From positions 1 to 64,000 of the forward strand of contig NW_026971609.1 of NCBI RefSeq assembly GCF_963678635.1: a stretch of DNA of 64,000 nt, read 5' to 3'. Within the stretch, counting starts at the first letter, position 1, and each line of letters opens with the position of its first letter. The notes beneath the pieces were generated by a model. That model searched no databases, was not told where the DNA came from, and saw nothing but the letters and a program-made list of their open reading frames with translations. A program made the translations under genes and the position numbers. This document shows positions 22,176 to 32,563 of the stretch, in pieces. The DNA comes from Symsagittifera roscoffensis (Eukaryota; Xenacoelomorpha; Acoela; Convolutidae).

Positions 22176-22405
22176 TAACAAGGATTGATAAAACGATGGC
22201 TGTTAAATACTCAATTGACTGCATCTAGTTCGCATAAATAAGAGAGTGAACTAGAGGTCAACACATAACAGCTAGACAGTTCTAAGTTGATTGACAGGCA
22301 GGTACCAAACTCACACTTAATTATAGTATGAGAAATCTCAGAGATAAGTAAATAAAGAATAGCAACTAAGATGATTGACAACTGAACATATTGTAGCCCC
22401 TGACA
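22176..22405 (-). repeat. 3' LTR
   Basis: In element orientation it begins TGTCAGGGGCTACAATATG and ends CAATCCTTGTTA. Differences from the 5' LTR: one base near 22212, a 1-bp indel near 22214 and two adjacent bases near 22263. Confidence 0.95.
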
Positions 22406-22484
22406 TTTCCGTATGGATGTAAAATTTAAATACATAGTAATTTAAATTTAATATAATAATTAAACCTTCAACCTGCCGCCTCAA

Positions 22485-23362
22485 CTAAAACGATACAACA
22501 AACTTGAGTTTTAGGCTTATGGCCATCCCTCTCCCTGGGTAATGAGTTTTTGAATGAGTTTTAAAGTAAGGTTCATTTTCCTTCTCCTCCTGGATGTTTT
22601 CTTTTTTGTTCCGCCCCTGGATATTTTCAATCATAACTCCTCCCATTTTATCTACTGGCTTGCTTCTTCTAGTACTCCTTCTGGTTCCCGAGCTTTCACT
22701 TTGACTGCCAGATTCAATGTCTCCTTCTTGGCTACTATTCACAAGGCACTCTCTCGCAACTAACATCGGTCGTTCCTGGCTCGCCTTTACTTGTTTTTCT
22801 GGACCCCCTTTTCCTCGCTTCGCTCTCGTCACTCTTGATTTTGCTTTTGCTCCCGTTCCACGTTCTGCTACTGCTGTACTGCCGCTTGGGCCTTGTCCCG
22901 CCGCAATTGCTTCGTGTCTCGCTAACACTTCTACCGGTAACCTTGCAGGGATAATATTTAATGGCTGGTAATCTTCACTATCCGAACTGGTACGTTTCGC
23001 ATGGCCTTTGCTCTCTTTGATTTCGGGATCTCGACTGCCCCTTTCTTTGCGCTCGATAACATCTCCTTGAGCGTAGCCGGCTTCCGTTTCTTGGGAAGGT
23101 TGGGTTTTGGTTTTACTGCTACTGCACTTTTCCTAAGAACAGATCCGTTTTTTAGCTTGATAGTATGTTTGGATTCAGAGATTACATTGGATTTTAATAA
23201 TTTATACCGATTTAGGGTCTTGCTGGTGGTACGCTGATATAGGTCGCGTGCGCCTCCACTCCCCTGGATGTTAGGGCCAGTGTCTCCACTCCCTTGGATT
23301 TTCGGGGCAACTCCCGATACCTCTCCTGGACATGTGTCCATTTGATGATCGCTATCAAGCAT
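22485..23362 (-). pseudogene. Integrase C-terminal tail (frameshifted)
   Basis: Two frames continue the integrase. The first (23362-22958) contains I-K-L-K-N-G-S-V-L-R-K-S, the pattern of the small beta-barrel DNA-binding domain at the integrase C-terminus, followed by a lysine/proline-rich tail. The second (to 22485) is open further upstream than its nominal start and holds a serine/arginine-rich stretch with T-R-R-S-T-R-R-S-K-P-V-D, typical of the extreme end of such polyproteins ('RRS.R.RKP'). A frame change near 23005 separates them, and an 83-bp tandem duplication at 23321-23465 separates both from the integrase core. I see no envelope-like gene. Confidence 0.7.
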
Positions 23363-23465
23363 GATAGGGGCCCTTCATAAAGCTGGACATGTGTCCATAT
23401 GGACCTCTCCTGGACATGTGTCCATTTGATGATCGCTATCAAGCATGATAGGGGCCCTTCATCAA
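23321..23465. repeat. 83-bp tandem duplication inside pol
   Basis: The phrase 'ctctcctggacatgtgtcca' followed by 'tttgatgatcgctatc' occurs at 23321 and again at 23404. Since 83 is not a multiple of three, it disrupts the reading frame between the integrase core and its tail. Confidence 0.9.
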
Positions 23466-24578
23466 GCATAAAGCTGGAGCGTAGGTCAAATCGGACCTTT
23501 TCTCCCAATTCAAGTGCTGAGGGAATGCAATTTTACTCATCTCAGGATCATTTTCGTCTAAACACAAACATTTTTGTTTTAAGACGTTCTTCCAATTCAA
23601 ATTTTTCAAACTTGGTTTTTTCGTAAAATTTCGTAAAACGGTGTTAGCCTCCCGGCCGTAGTGAGCTTCAAAAGGTGTTAATTTAGTAGTTGCATTTTTG
23701 GAAAATCGTAGGGCACCTAGCGCTTTATCGACCATAGATTCTAGAGACTTATGCTCTTTTTCAGTCGCATATGTTAGGACAAAATTCTTCAAATTTCCTA
23801 TTGTCCGTTCAACGGACCCCGTGCCTCGATTATCATTCACTGGGGAGTACATTAGCTCGATGCCTTCGTTGTTACAGAAGCTTTTAAATTTATTAGATGT
23901 AAAACATGATCCCTGATCAACGTGGATTTTCCGAGGTACTCCATGATGAGTTATGTATTTATCGAGGAATTTTAAGACTTTATCTGACGTGTTAGTGGTA
24001 GTAACCATTGCTGATGGCCACCTTGAGAAGCGGTCCGTAGCATTCAAGACATATTTTTTACTCTCATTTAGGTAATTTATTGGCCCCCAGAAATCCAACT
24101 GTATACACTCATTGGGTTCCCTTGGTTCAAGGACCTTCCCCATGTCTCCCTTGGGTAATAACGATTTTAGGTTCTTACCCGCCTCCGTGCATTGCTGACA
24201 GTACGTGGCCTTTGCTGCCAAAATGCGGTACATGTAGGGATACCAGACGTCACGCGCTGCTTCATACATGTTTCTTTTACTGTGTTGGTAAAAATGTATC
24301 CGCGACTCAATTGGGACTTGTAATGGCAAAGGAATGACCAGCCGTCCATCCAACCACACACAATTGTCCCGTAAGGACAAATCATTTGCGTATTGGGCCC
24401 AGTACTTCCCAATCTTCAGGAGTTCTTCTTTCAAGTTAATCTTCTTCTCCAATGCTTCTTTTACTCGTACTAAGTTCACATCCGCCGGTATGTTTGAGGC
24501 AAAAAATTCTAAATTAAATAGTTCTGGTAACGCTTGGGATTTCTTGATAACCTTGCAATCACGGAGAATGATAGACAT
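23439..24578 (-). CDS. Ty3/gypsy integrase core
   Basis: 379-residue frame. The N-terminal zinc-binding HHCC motif is visible: I-H-F-Y-Q-H-S, then C-Q-Q-C about 30 residues on. The catalytic triad follows as Q-L-D-F-W-G-P, H-V-D-Q-G-S-C-F and G-S-V-E-R-T, the D,D(35)E pattern of retroviral-type integrases. The enzyme joins element cDNA to host DNA. The start overlaps the RNase H frame, so the real product is part of a pol polyprotein, broken here by a frameshift at the overlap. The frame ends early in the duplicated stretch at about 23440 instead of running into its C-terminal tail. Confidence 0.9.
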   Translation of the reverse strand: MSIILRDCKVIKKSQALPELFNLEFFASNIPADVNLVRVKEALEKKINLKEELLKIGKYWAQYANDLSLRDNCVWLDGRLVIPLPLQVPIESRIHFYQHSKRNMYEAARDVWYPYMYRILAAKATYCQQCTEAGKNLKSLLPKGDMGKVLEPREPNECIQLDFWGPINYLNESKKYVLNATDRFSRWPSAMVTTTNTSDKVLKFLDKYITHHGVPRKIHVDQGSCFTSNKFKSFCNNEGIELMYSPVNDNRGTGSVERTIGNLKNFVLTYATEKEHKSLESMVDKALGALRFSKNATTKLTPFEAHYGREANTVLRNFTKKPSLKNLNWKNVLKQKCLCLDENDPEMSKIAFPQHLNWEKRSDLTYAPALCLMKGPYHA

Positions 24579-25640
24579 AATTTGCTGATTCGGATTAACG
24601 GTAGGAAAGAGCTCGAAGGTATAGAAAGTACTGTATTAATTTTTGAATCCCGTGTATTTTTAGTAATTGCAACAATTTCAGGGTCAATGACTAATATTTC
24701 ATCTCTACTCAATAGATTTTCATCTAATCTAAGCGGAGAGTTGATCTGAGGTTGTAGTATATTCGGAGAGTTAGTTTGGGAATCAATTCTAATATTTCCA
24801 ACATTTTCAATTTCAAATACTGGGAAAGAACAATTAGAGTCGCTATCCATTTTGTTTGAATTATTTGATGTCGGCCAATTTAACCGTCTTCCAAGGGAAC
24901 AATATATAGAGCACACTGAATGTCCCTTGAATTTCTTTGATTTACGCGTTATGCAAATTGATTGTTTCCTATTGGTCGTTGTCTTCACGCATGACTTTCC
25001 GCCCTCAACCGTCGCTGTTTGTAGGCATGTTATCCGTTCTCGCTTTTGATTGGATGAAAACCATCTAGACTGTTTAGAACCAGTTTCTTTAATATCCTGA
25101 TAATTTCGTTCACCAAGGGGTTTTAAATCATTTGTGAAACCAACGGATTTTCTAATTGAAGCGATTTTTGCCACGGTGAACAAATTATCATATTGACTTA
25201 TCGGTTTAAGGGGTTCGCTAGGATGCCTTGACAAGTAATCTGCTAATCCGATCTTGGCGCCCGGTTTGTGTTCTATTACAAAGTCAAAAGGAATCAGTCT
25301 GTCTAGCCAACGTGTCAGTCTTGAAAAAAGTGTTTTGTTTTTCTTCTTATTCCCGTTAAGTAATGAAGTTAGAGCCTTATGGTCCGTGATAACTGTAAAG
25401 GATCTTCCTAAAATGTAGTTTCTGAAATACTCGGCCCCCCATACCACCGCCAGCATTTCAAGCTCGTTAGTGGAAAATTTTTTCTCGGCTGCGTTTATGA
25501 GTTGTGATGCAAAAGAGATAGGGCGCCACCCTTCTGTACCCAATTGCTCTAAAACCGCTCCAAGGCCATTATGATTTGCATCGCAAACGACTCTAATGTC
25601 TTTATGATTATCAAAATGTTTTAATTCAACTATGTTTGCT
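24509..25640 (-). pseudogene. Ty3/gypsy RNase H and linker
   Basis: The frame at 25543-24509, plus upstream residues to about 25640, gives V-V-C-D-A-N-H-N-G-L-G-A-V-L (first catalytic aspartate), F-S-T-N-E-L-E-M-L-A-V-V-W (catalytic glutamate) and V-I-T-D-H-K-A-L (third aspartate), the standard RNase H set. Y-L-S-R-H-P marks its usual end. The roughly 200 residues after that look like the degenerate linker to the integrase. A TAA near 25650 separates this part from the reverse transcriptase, and the frame shifts again before the integrase. The activity would degrade RNA in the RNA-DNA hybrid during reverse transcription. Confidence 0.85.
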
Positions 25641-25846
25641 ACCCCAATTTAATGTTTTGGAAAGCATTTTCACATTCCGCGGTCCAGTTATATTCGTTTT
25701 TCTTGCTGAGAAGTGGCCTTAATGGAGCTGACATCTCCGCTATCGCTGGTAAATATTTATGCTAGCTGTTGATTGAGCCCATAAATGATTTCAATTGAGT
25801 GACTGTTATAGGAGCCTTTAATGCGTCTATCGGCGATGCTTTGCGT

Positions 25847-26638
25847 TTAAGCGGCGTAACCCCCGTTTCGGTTATACGATGACCAAGCCACTCGCATTCT
25901 CGTTTTCGCAAACTCGCATTTTGGTAATTTCAGCGATATGTTTTCGTGGTTTAGTTTCCTGAGGATCTTTTCAACCAAGGAGATATGTTCTACTTCCGTT
26001 CCCTTGGTTGTAACAAAAATGTCATCAATAAACGCGTTCGCTTGTGGGAATTCGTTCAAAATTGAGTCCATTACTCGTTGGAACTCTGCCGGCATGGATG
26101 TTAGCCCGTAAAACCCTGTTCGGAATCGGTATGTTCCTGTCGACCGTCCGCCCACCAAAGAAAAGTTACAGTGCACGTTTGTTTCTTCACTAAGCGGTAG
26201 TTGCCCATACGCGTACGTTAGATCCATGGTAGTAAAGTACACCTCCCCTTGTTTTTTCTCGGAAATAAGTTGTCCTATTGTATCTACAATTTCTTCTATA
26301 CTTGGCATTTGGTATTTGTTTTTATGAACTTGTTTATTAAGCTCTCGAGATTCCAATGCTAACTTTACGGACCCGTCTTTTTTTACGGTGATGACGATCG
26401 GAGAAACAAAATATCGATCCGAACACTCTTTCAACTTTTCAATATGTCCCTGGGTCAATAGCTTATCAATTTCCTTGTCCACCTTTTCTTGGGGCGTTAC
26501 CGGCACTCTCCGTCCCTTCTGCTGCACTGGTACAAGATTTTTGAACAATTCTGCTTGAACCTTGTAGTTCCTAATTTTTCCAACTCTTGTAAAAAGTTTT
26601 GGGAATAGCTTACTGAAGTATAATTGCCATTGATCCAT
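25847..26638 (-). pseudogene. Ty3/gypsy reverse transcriptase (frameshifted)
   Basis: 263-residue frame. Motifs in order: I-V-I-T-V-K-K-D-G-S-V-K-L-A (residues about 100-113), F-T-T-M-D-L-T-Y-A-Y-G-Q-L-P-L with the first catalytic aspartate, F-Y-G-L-T-S-M-P-A-E-F-Q-R-V-M-D, and A-F-I-D-D-I-F-V-T-T, where the usual Y-x-D-D appears as F-I-D-D. The frame leaves the family pattern near 25900, just after K-C-E-F-A-K-T; the thumb/connection residues (C-E-W-L-G-H) are found in another frame, so a small indel has broken the gene. It would copy element RNA into DNA. Confidence 0.9.
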
Positions 26639-26703
26639 CTGCTCATCCTCCGGTTCGTCGTGCCCCTCATTGCATGAATTGTCTTCCGTCCCCTGGATAT
26701 TTA

Positions 26704-27276
26704 TTACTTCCCCCTTGGATCTGCTTGCATCAACTGGAGTCCGAGTTTCCCCATCAAATCACGTCCCACGATGGATGGTCTGGTCCCCCCTATGACTCGG
26801 ACTTCTGCTTTCGTCTTCCAGCCGTTTGATGCTAACTCGAGTTCCATTCTGCCCAACATCTTGATCCGATTGTTACTGTAATCCCGGAATTCGTCATCGT
26901 GAATGTCATCTTGTTTTAAATTAATTCCCGCTCTTCCCACTGTTCTCCTCAAATCTTCTAGTGTTAAAATGGATATCGGCGATCCACTGTCGATCCAGAT
27001 GTTCATCGGGTGCCCTTTAATGTATATTTTGATTTTAGGTCCGGCAACTTTCAATACTGTTTCCTTCTTCCGTCTAATTGCCATAACCATGTAGTCGTCT
27101 GAACTTTCTGATGACCAGCTGTATAGTTCTCGTTTGACGAAACCTACTGAATTTGCCGCAACTTGGGGCCCCACGTCATCTGAGGGGGTATCTTCTTCCT
27201 CGAATAGCTCATCCCCTTGGATTAATCCAACCGGTTGTCCCCCTGGATTGTCGTTCTCCCTGGCAAGTCCTCTCAA
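26704..27276 (-). CDS. Ty3/gypsy aspartic protease
   Basis: 190-residue frame overlapping the end of gag by 68 bases. The active-site motif is I-D-S-G-S-P-I-S-I-L (family form 'DTG/DSG'), and the second conserved block is S-I-V-G-R-D-L-M-G-K-L-G-L ('ILGRDxL'). Spacing between them, about 75 residues, fits a retroviral-type protease. It would cleave the Gag and Pol polyproteins. The first part of the frame is acidic and probably a linker. A -1 or +1 shift between gag and this frame is usual for such elements. Confidence 0.85.
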   Translation of the reverse strand: MRGLARENDNPGGQPVGLIQGDELFEEEDTPSDDVGPQVAANSVGFVKRELYSWSSESSDDYMVMAIRRKKETVLKVAGPKIKIYIKGHPMNIWIDSGSPISILTLEDLRRTVGRAGINLKQDDIHDDEFRDYSNNRIKMLGRMELELASNGWKTKAEVRVIGGTRPSIVGRDLMGKLGLQLMQADPRGK

Positions 27277-28195
27277 AGTGCCCGATCTTTTTGCAAAAAT
27301 TGCATGTGACGGCTCTTGCTGGGCATCGTTGTCGGTGTTCTGGGGTGAAGTTCGGTTGATCGCAATTGTAACGTCTTTGCTCTTTCATTCGTTCTTGTGT
27401 TCGACCTCCTCCACGATTTGGATATTGGCCCCATCCCCTTGGCATTCCTCGTCCCCTGGATTCACGAATATTGCCGATTGGTTCCGTTTTGATCTGCAGG
27501 GAACCCCCTGGCGATGGATACGCCATTCCCGTGGAACCGGATGCGACGCCCTTGTAACTCTTTGCGTATTTGTCTCCTCTTTCATATGACATTGCGATTC
27601 TCAATGCTTCCTCCGGGGTTTTAGTTTCCCTACACAGCTCGTTCTGCGCGTCCCTGTTCCTCATGTTGAAAATAATTATGTCTCTCACCATTTTCCGCTC
27701 CTGGGTGCCCAAATTGCATCTTGCCGCCATTCCACTAAGTTCTGCATAGAACGATTCTAAGCTTTGACCCTCCTTTTGTTTCCTCGACAACATCTGGTAC
27801 ATTTTGTACGTTTCGTTTCGCTCTTTCTGAAAAAGAGCTACACAGGTATCCTAAAAACGTGGGTATCGAATTGTTTCCATATCTAAATGTGGATGCTGAT
27901 TATGCAAGGCTCTCTATCCCTCGTGTCCCAGGCATAAGTACAGATTCGATATCAGTGTACGTTCACCTTCTGCCCGTGGTTTTCCACCAATGTCAACCAG
28001 GTCAGAAATCTGTGCTTCAGTTAATGTCGATGCAAAGTAATACTCCGACGAGACTAGTCCATGTTTCGCCACCATCGCCCAATGAAATCTTTGTTTCCAG
28101 TGTTCCCATAAGAGTTGTGGTTCCGCCTGATTCGGAGGCCAGAAGGCCACAATGCCAAGGGCGTTTTTCCCCCCTCCATCCACTGGCTGCGCCAT
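27209..28195 (-). pseudogene. Ty3/gypsy gag (interrupted)
   Basis: An ATG exactly at the 5' LTR/primer-binding-site junction (28195) opens M-A-Q-P-V-D and a first part ending at about 27914. The second part (27802-27209, open from about 27842) carries the capsid-type stretch (S-L-E-S-F-Y-A-E-L-S, then M-V-R-D-I-I-I-F-N-M) and a nucleocapsid zinc knuckle C-N-F-C-K-K-I-G-H-F-E-R-T-C (CX2CX4HX4C), preceded by a degenerate one. A frame disruption around 27830-27910 separates the two parts. Gag forms the particle in which reverse transcription occurs. R/G-rich sequence before the knuckle fits RNA binding. Confidence 0.85.
28176..28194 (-). promoter_or_regulatory. Primer-binding site, tRNA-Ser-like
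   Basis: Directly after the 5' LTR, with zero spacing, the element strand reads TGGCGCAGCCAGTGGATGG. TGG pairs with the CCA end of a tRNA, and TGGCGCAG is the start used by elements of the 17.6/297 group that prime with tRNA-Ser. The tRNA identity is inferred; the position is seen. The gag ATG overlaps its first bases. Confidence 0.75.
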
Positions 28196-28425
28196 AACAA
28201 GGATTGATAAAACGATGGCTGTTAAATACTCAATTGACTGTATTCTAGTTCGCATAAATAAGAGAGTGAACTAGAGGTCATTACATAACAGCTAGACAGT
28301 TCTAAGTTGATTGACAGGCAGGTACCAAACTCACACTTAATTATAGTATGAGAAATCTCAGAGATAAGTAAATAAAGAATAGCAACTAAGATGATTGACA
28401 ACTGAACATATTGTAGCCCCTGACA
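28195..28425 (-). repeat. 5' LTR
   Basis: 231-bp partner of 22176-22405, about 98% identical. No clear TATA box was singled out; the LTR contains 'aataaag'-type and AT-rich words. Confidence 0.95.
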
Positions 28426-28429
28426 ACGG
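28426..28429. repeat. Target-site duplication (right), ACGG
   Basis: Matches ACGG at 22172-22175. Confidence 0.8.
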
Positions 28430-30180
28430 ATCCGTATAACTTTTTTTATAGCCGCGAAGTTTTTCCAAATCATAAAAATTGTATACTACTTCAATCAGCG
28501 CAGGGAAAGTTAGAATAATGAAAGGTTAACCATGAGTTTATTGTTCGTTTTTTTTTCAGTATATATCTGGAAGGCTCTATGCCGTCCTTCGGCCGAACTC
28601 GCATCCTTTCTTGTTTTCCCACTTAGCAGTTAATCGTGCGGCTAACTGTCGCTTGCTTCGAATTGACGCTTCCGAATTGTTTTAAATTTCGGCCGAGTTA
28701 TGAGTAAAAGAGCTCTATTAAGATGGATCACTCAACTCTCTAGGATGATTAATTCTGGTAGCCGAAAAAAAGAGATAAAAATCTAAAACAGACCCGAATA
28801 CAAAGCTCCTACCCATTTTTCGAATGCTCGGAACAACCTAAACTTAGAGGAACACCCGCCAATCTTTTTGTTCTAAGTTTTCCAACAATTGCCCTGAAAG
28901 GTCATTCTTGGGTCTGATTAAAAAATTGTTGACCGTGCAGACAGTGATTAAAAATTTGTTGACCGTGCAGACAGATTTTTAATGAAAAACAGTTTTTGTT
29001 TTGTTTTCCGGTGAGCTTTTTTTGCAATCCGCTCTCTCGCCAATGCCATCAAAAACGGATATATTCTTAACAAAAACTACCCAGAGCACAAAAAAAAAGA
29101 TTTTTTTTCATAAAGTGGGAACGAAGATTATAAAACACTTTTGAAACTGCCTATGATCAACACATAAGAAATTTCAAGATGTATAATGAATGGCGCCGTT
29201 TGAAAAGTAGCTGCGTTAATATTGAGTAGGGGAAGAATTTACAATGTTTTCAGTGCAGAGAAAGTATTTTTGTTATATCTAAGCCGCCGTCTGGTACACA
29301 ACTAAACACCAATACAGACTGGTGATGCAATTCCAAATGCCACGATAGAGAGAGGAGTGAAACCAAGTTACACCAACTGAGAAAACTTCAAAAGATTGAA
29401 ATTAGTTTTATTTAAAACTTGCCGCGCCACCATTATGGCACCTACTTTTTAAATGAAAAAAATGAGTTAAAGCTTCTAAATAGTATGCGACTCAAAATAA
29501 TCCAACTATTCTGTTTTTGTATGCTCAAAAAATGATTGTGTGCAGAAATTCGGAAGGTGATATAAAGTCATTTCAATGCCAATCAATTTATGAGCCAGTG
29601 GTTTGAAAATGTTTATTTGAAGACGTGATCAATAACCTTTACGTACCATGAAAGTTTCCGTCAAAATTGCCAGTAAAAAATAAAAGTTTGTTTGACAAAA
29701 AGAAATTATCTCAAGCTCAAATATTTCCTCCATTTGTTTGGAAGTCGGACCCAAAAAGTTTGAGTAGCAAATGCTTCAGCAAAACCAGTCAATTTAGAAG
29801 ATCAGAGTTTATTAGAAACAAATTTTTTCAAGTTTTTTTTCGTTATTTTTGATTGAAAAGATATGGAATCGCGATCCATGTTTAGGCATCTAATTTTAAA
29901 AAATGGTTTGTTTTCGTTTGTTTTTTCCGAGTATTGAGAGCTTTACCAACATCGGATCAAAAGCGGTTTTTTATTTTAAAAAATCATTTGAAAAAAATGT
30001 ATCACTTTTTAAATATTTGGAAAATCAACTCATCTTTTTTTTCATCTGCAAAAATTAATTGATTTACTGTTGATGCATGTGAAATATGCAAAAACTAACA
30101 TGAAAAAAAACTTGCTGATTGTTCTTCTGTGGTTTGCAGGAACCATGTTAAAGTTAAATTAAGTTAATTTAAGACAATTT
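28430..30180. other. No gene seen; small tandem repeat
   Basis: AT-rich sequence without a supported gene. At 28919-28976 a 30-bp unit ('aaattgttgaccgtgcagac') is present twice in tandem. Confidence 0.6.
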
Positions 30181-30430
30181 CACAAGCGAAAGGGCCTACA
30201 TACGAGCTGTTCAGCTCTGCGCGGATAACCGCTGTTGGACCCTTGTTAAGATCTGCGAGCAAGGTATTTTGGTTATTTTTCCGGGCTGGGGGTGATGAAT
30301 CATCCTCAAGCAACCAACACAGATCAAGATGGGCCTCGAACATACGACCTTTTTGATTGAGAGGCGGAGAGTGATCACTTTATCACCGCTCCCAAAAGAC
30401 CGTTTTACAACCTCTAAAAACGAATTTAGA
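30180..30430 (-). mobile_element. tRNA-derived SINE
   Basis: On the minus strand, 30393-30331 reads like a tRNA: a D-arm region GTGATAAAGTGATCAC, an anticodon-arm region CTCCGCCTCTCAATC, and a B-box-like GTATGTTCGAGGCCC. This matches the pattern of SINE heads (…GCCTC-CAATC-AGGTCG-GGTTCGA…). The acceptor stem is degenerate, so it is a SINE promoter head and not a working tRNA. The unrelated tail runs to about 30180. The word 'gcggagagtg' is shared with the repeats at 16060 and 41800. Confidence 0.6.
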
Positions 30431-31126
30431 TTGTAAAGATGTATCATGGAAGCTATCTGTTCTAGTTTCTCGAAAAGCACAAGAATGTTCAGATTACATT
30501 TAGGTTGTAAGTTCATATTTGGACCCCAAAGCTAAAAACATCAGTGTAAACTCATCTAGCACTGTATGTTTCTAAAATAGTAATACTTGGGATGTAGGTA
30601 TTTGAAACTGTCATTTTCAAGTTTTTGCTTAGTGGGTGGAATTTCGGAAATTGAAACGTAAAATTGCACAAAATTGCCCAAAATCTAATTTGAAAACCAC
30701 AGCTACTAAATTTTGTTTGAATAAATTCAATATTCATCTATCATTGGCCAGATTTTCATAAAAAATCTAAAATTAGAATTTTCGATATAATTATAAAAAA
30801 TTGACTGAAGTGGGAACAATTGTGTTGACTTCTTCTCAGAAATCTCAGAATTTTGAAGTTATCAGTTTTAAATTTTTAGTTCACTTGATCGTTTTTTTAA
30901 CATAGCTTGGCATTTAGTGAGCAATTTTTAACAAGGATATGCATTTTTGAAAACACCATAAAAATGACTCGGTTCATTATTACCCCAACTGCTAATAGTT
31001 TGCAAAACCGGCCGAATTTGATCGTAAGATAACATTTTTTTAAAAAATCGAAGCAAGAGTAATTGTTTTTTATTAATTTTCTATCACGCTGTCCAACCCT
31101 TGATTTCTCAGTACTGGTCGTACAAT

Positions 31127-31292
31127 GAGGACAACTAGCAGAAAAATCACAGCTGGCAAATTAGTTCAATAAAACCGTCAAAACTTATACCAAAAACTTA
31201 AGTCGTTTTGAGGACAACTAGCAGAAAAATCACAGCTGGCAAATTAGGTCAAAAAACTGTCAAAACCTATACTAAAACATTAGGTCTTTTTC
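31127..31292. repeat. 83-bp tandem duplication
   Basis: 'gaggacaactagcagaaaaa' followed by 'tcacagctggcaaatta' occurs at 31127 and again at 31210, with drift in the right half of the second unit. Confidence 0.9.
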
Positions 31293-32111
31293 TAAGCTAA
31301 ATATTCATTTTTCATTAACATGTCCCCGAATACGTCGGAAGAAACATCAATCAAAAAATCAAAAGAAATTTTTACTAGATTTGATTGAAGAAAAAGTAAC
31401 GTTGTTTCATTGAAAATCATAGAACTTCGAACTTATTATGTTTCATTTTTTAAATTAATTGGAGCAGTTAGGTAAAAACTATTGAAAATATGCTTGATTT
31501 CCTCAAAATATATATTTTAAAACGTTTTCAATTGACGCTTTGATGAAAAAATTTTTGATTTTTCATTGGATATTATTAATAAAAATTTCAAATAATATGC
31601 ACAATAATAAAAAAGTCAAAAAACATTGAATTGCTCACTCCTTGCCTCATTGAATAATTGGTGTAAATAGAAAAATTTTGATCATGCTTGCCTAACAGAA
31701 AACAAATTTTTTCGAACTTAATACAAGAGCAAATTTTTGTTTTGATTTCCTAGAACATCATGCCCTCTACAATTTTTGATTAGCTTGAATTTGGGTTGGA
31801 TCAAAACATATGACTTGAATAACTGCCCGCCTTTGACTTCATTCCAGCACGCGTTATCATTCTCCCAGTCCTGCATTGATTAACTGATGAAAACTGGTTT
31901 AAAAATCAAAGCTGGTAAAACGATTCGTTCAATTGATCAAAATTTGTTTTAATAACATGAGTCACATTTCAGCAAACCATTACGTTTTTTATGCCTATGT
32001 TCTTTTAAAGTTTGATTTTTGTTAACTGTCTCAATAATATTTCTTCACCAGTTTAATAAATCTAGAATAGAATTTTCATAGCTGAAAGCAGAAATCGGAT
32101 TGATGTTGAAA

Positions 32112-32563
32112 TCAGAAATCAGCTAAAGAAGAATGATTTCCATATTTTATGTAGTTGTCGTTACAGCTATTGTTCCAGGTCCAAATTAACAGTGATTCTG
32201 CTCTCTCACTATCAGAAGTTGACTTAAGCAGACGCTTTTCAATGTCGTCTATGGATCTTGGGTCCATTTCATGGTTTCGATGTAGTATCCATGCAGATTC
32301 AGTCGAACCCAAGAAAAAATTGCCAATAGTAGTTTCGTAACAGGAATAAAGAACAATATAATCATTTTGTTTGAAATCAGTTATAATAATATGAACAATT
32401 GGGTCATCGAATGGGTTCACGCTGTTAACAAATCCAAAGTCAAACTCGTTTATGATAGTTTTGTTGTTAATAGGTTCAGAGAGTGTTATTTTTGCTATCT
32501 GTGTTGTCTGCTCTGAGTAAAAAGATAGACCTCGAATATTGACGCTCATTGTTTTTGATGATA
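32112..32563 (-). CDS. Lipocalin-like protein, exon 2
   Basis: Second and last exon of an apolipoprotein D-type lipocalin. The acceptor is strong: TACTAAC branch point, then CTTTTCAG ending at 32564. The exon opens with two bases (TA) that complete the codon left by exon 1 (37650-37845), giving V. Family features: F-D-D-P-I-V-H-I-I-I-T-D, D-Y-I-V-L-Y-S-C (third conserved region of lipocalins, including the conserved cysteine), and S-A-W-I-L-H-R-N, matching 'AWILSR.P' of apolipoprotein D, followed by a C-terminal helix (D-I-E-K-R-L-L) and a final cysteine. The stop is at 32112. Lipocalins bind small hydrophobic ligands in a beta-barrel; this one is probably secreted. A dead paralogue is at 2836-3185. 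Spliced length is about 215 residues, close to the family norm of 180-200. Confidence 0.8.

Larger units (their letters stand above)
22176..28425 (-). mobile_element. Ty3/gypsy LTR retrotransposon, 6.25 kb
   Basis: Complete element on the minus strand with two LTRs (230 and 231 bp), a tRNA primer-binding site directly after the 5' LTR, gag with a zinc knuckle, then protease, reverse transcriptase, RNase H and integrase in the Ty3/gypsy order, and a 4-bp flanking duplication. The LTRs differ by about three substitutions and one base indel, so insertion was fairly recent. The coding region carries several frameshifts or stops (near 27850, 25900, 25650, 24540, 23450 and 23005), so this copy is probably not autonomous. 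It lies 5' of the FkbM-type gene in the same orientation, where its 3' LTR could supply promoter activity (inference). Confidence 0.95.

Noticed and set aside
22406-22440. Polypurine tract next to the 3' LTR
   Set aside because: Only a short GGAAA precedes the LTR in element orientation; no convincing polypurine run was seen.
22485-23508. An envelope gene after the integrase
   Set aside because: The frames there read as the integrase C-terminal domain and basic tail; no signal peptide, transmembrane helix or furin-like site was seen.
30331-30393. A functional tRNA gene
   Set aside because: The acceptor stem does not pair properly and the element continues into a SINE body, so only a tRNA-derived head is supported.
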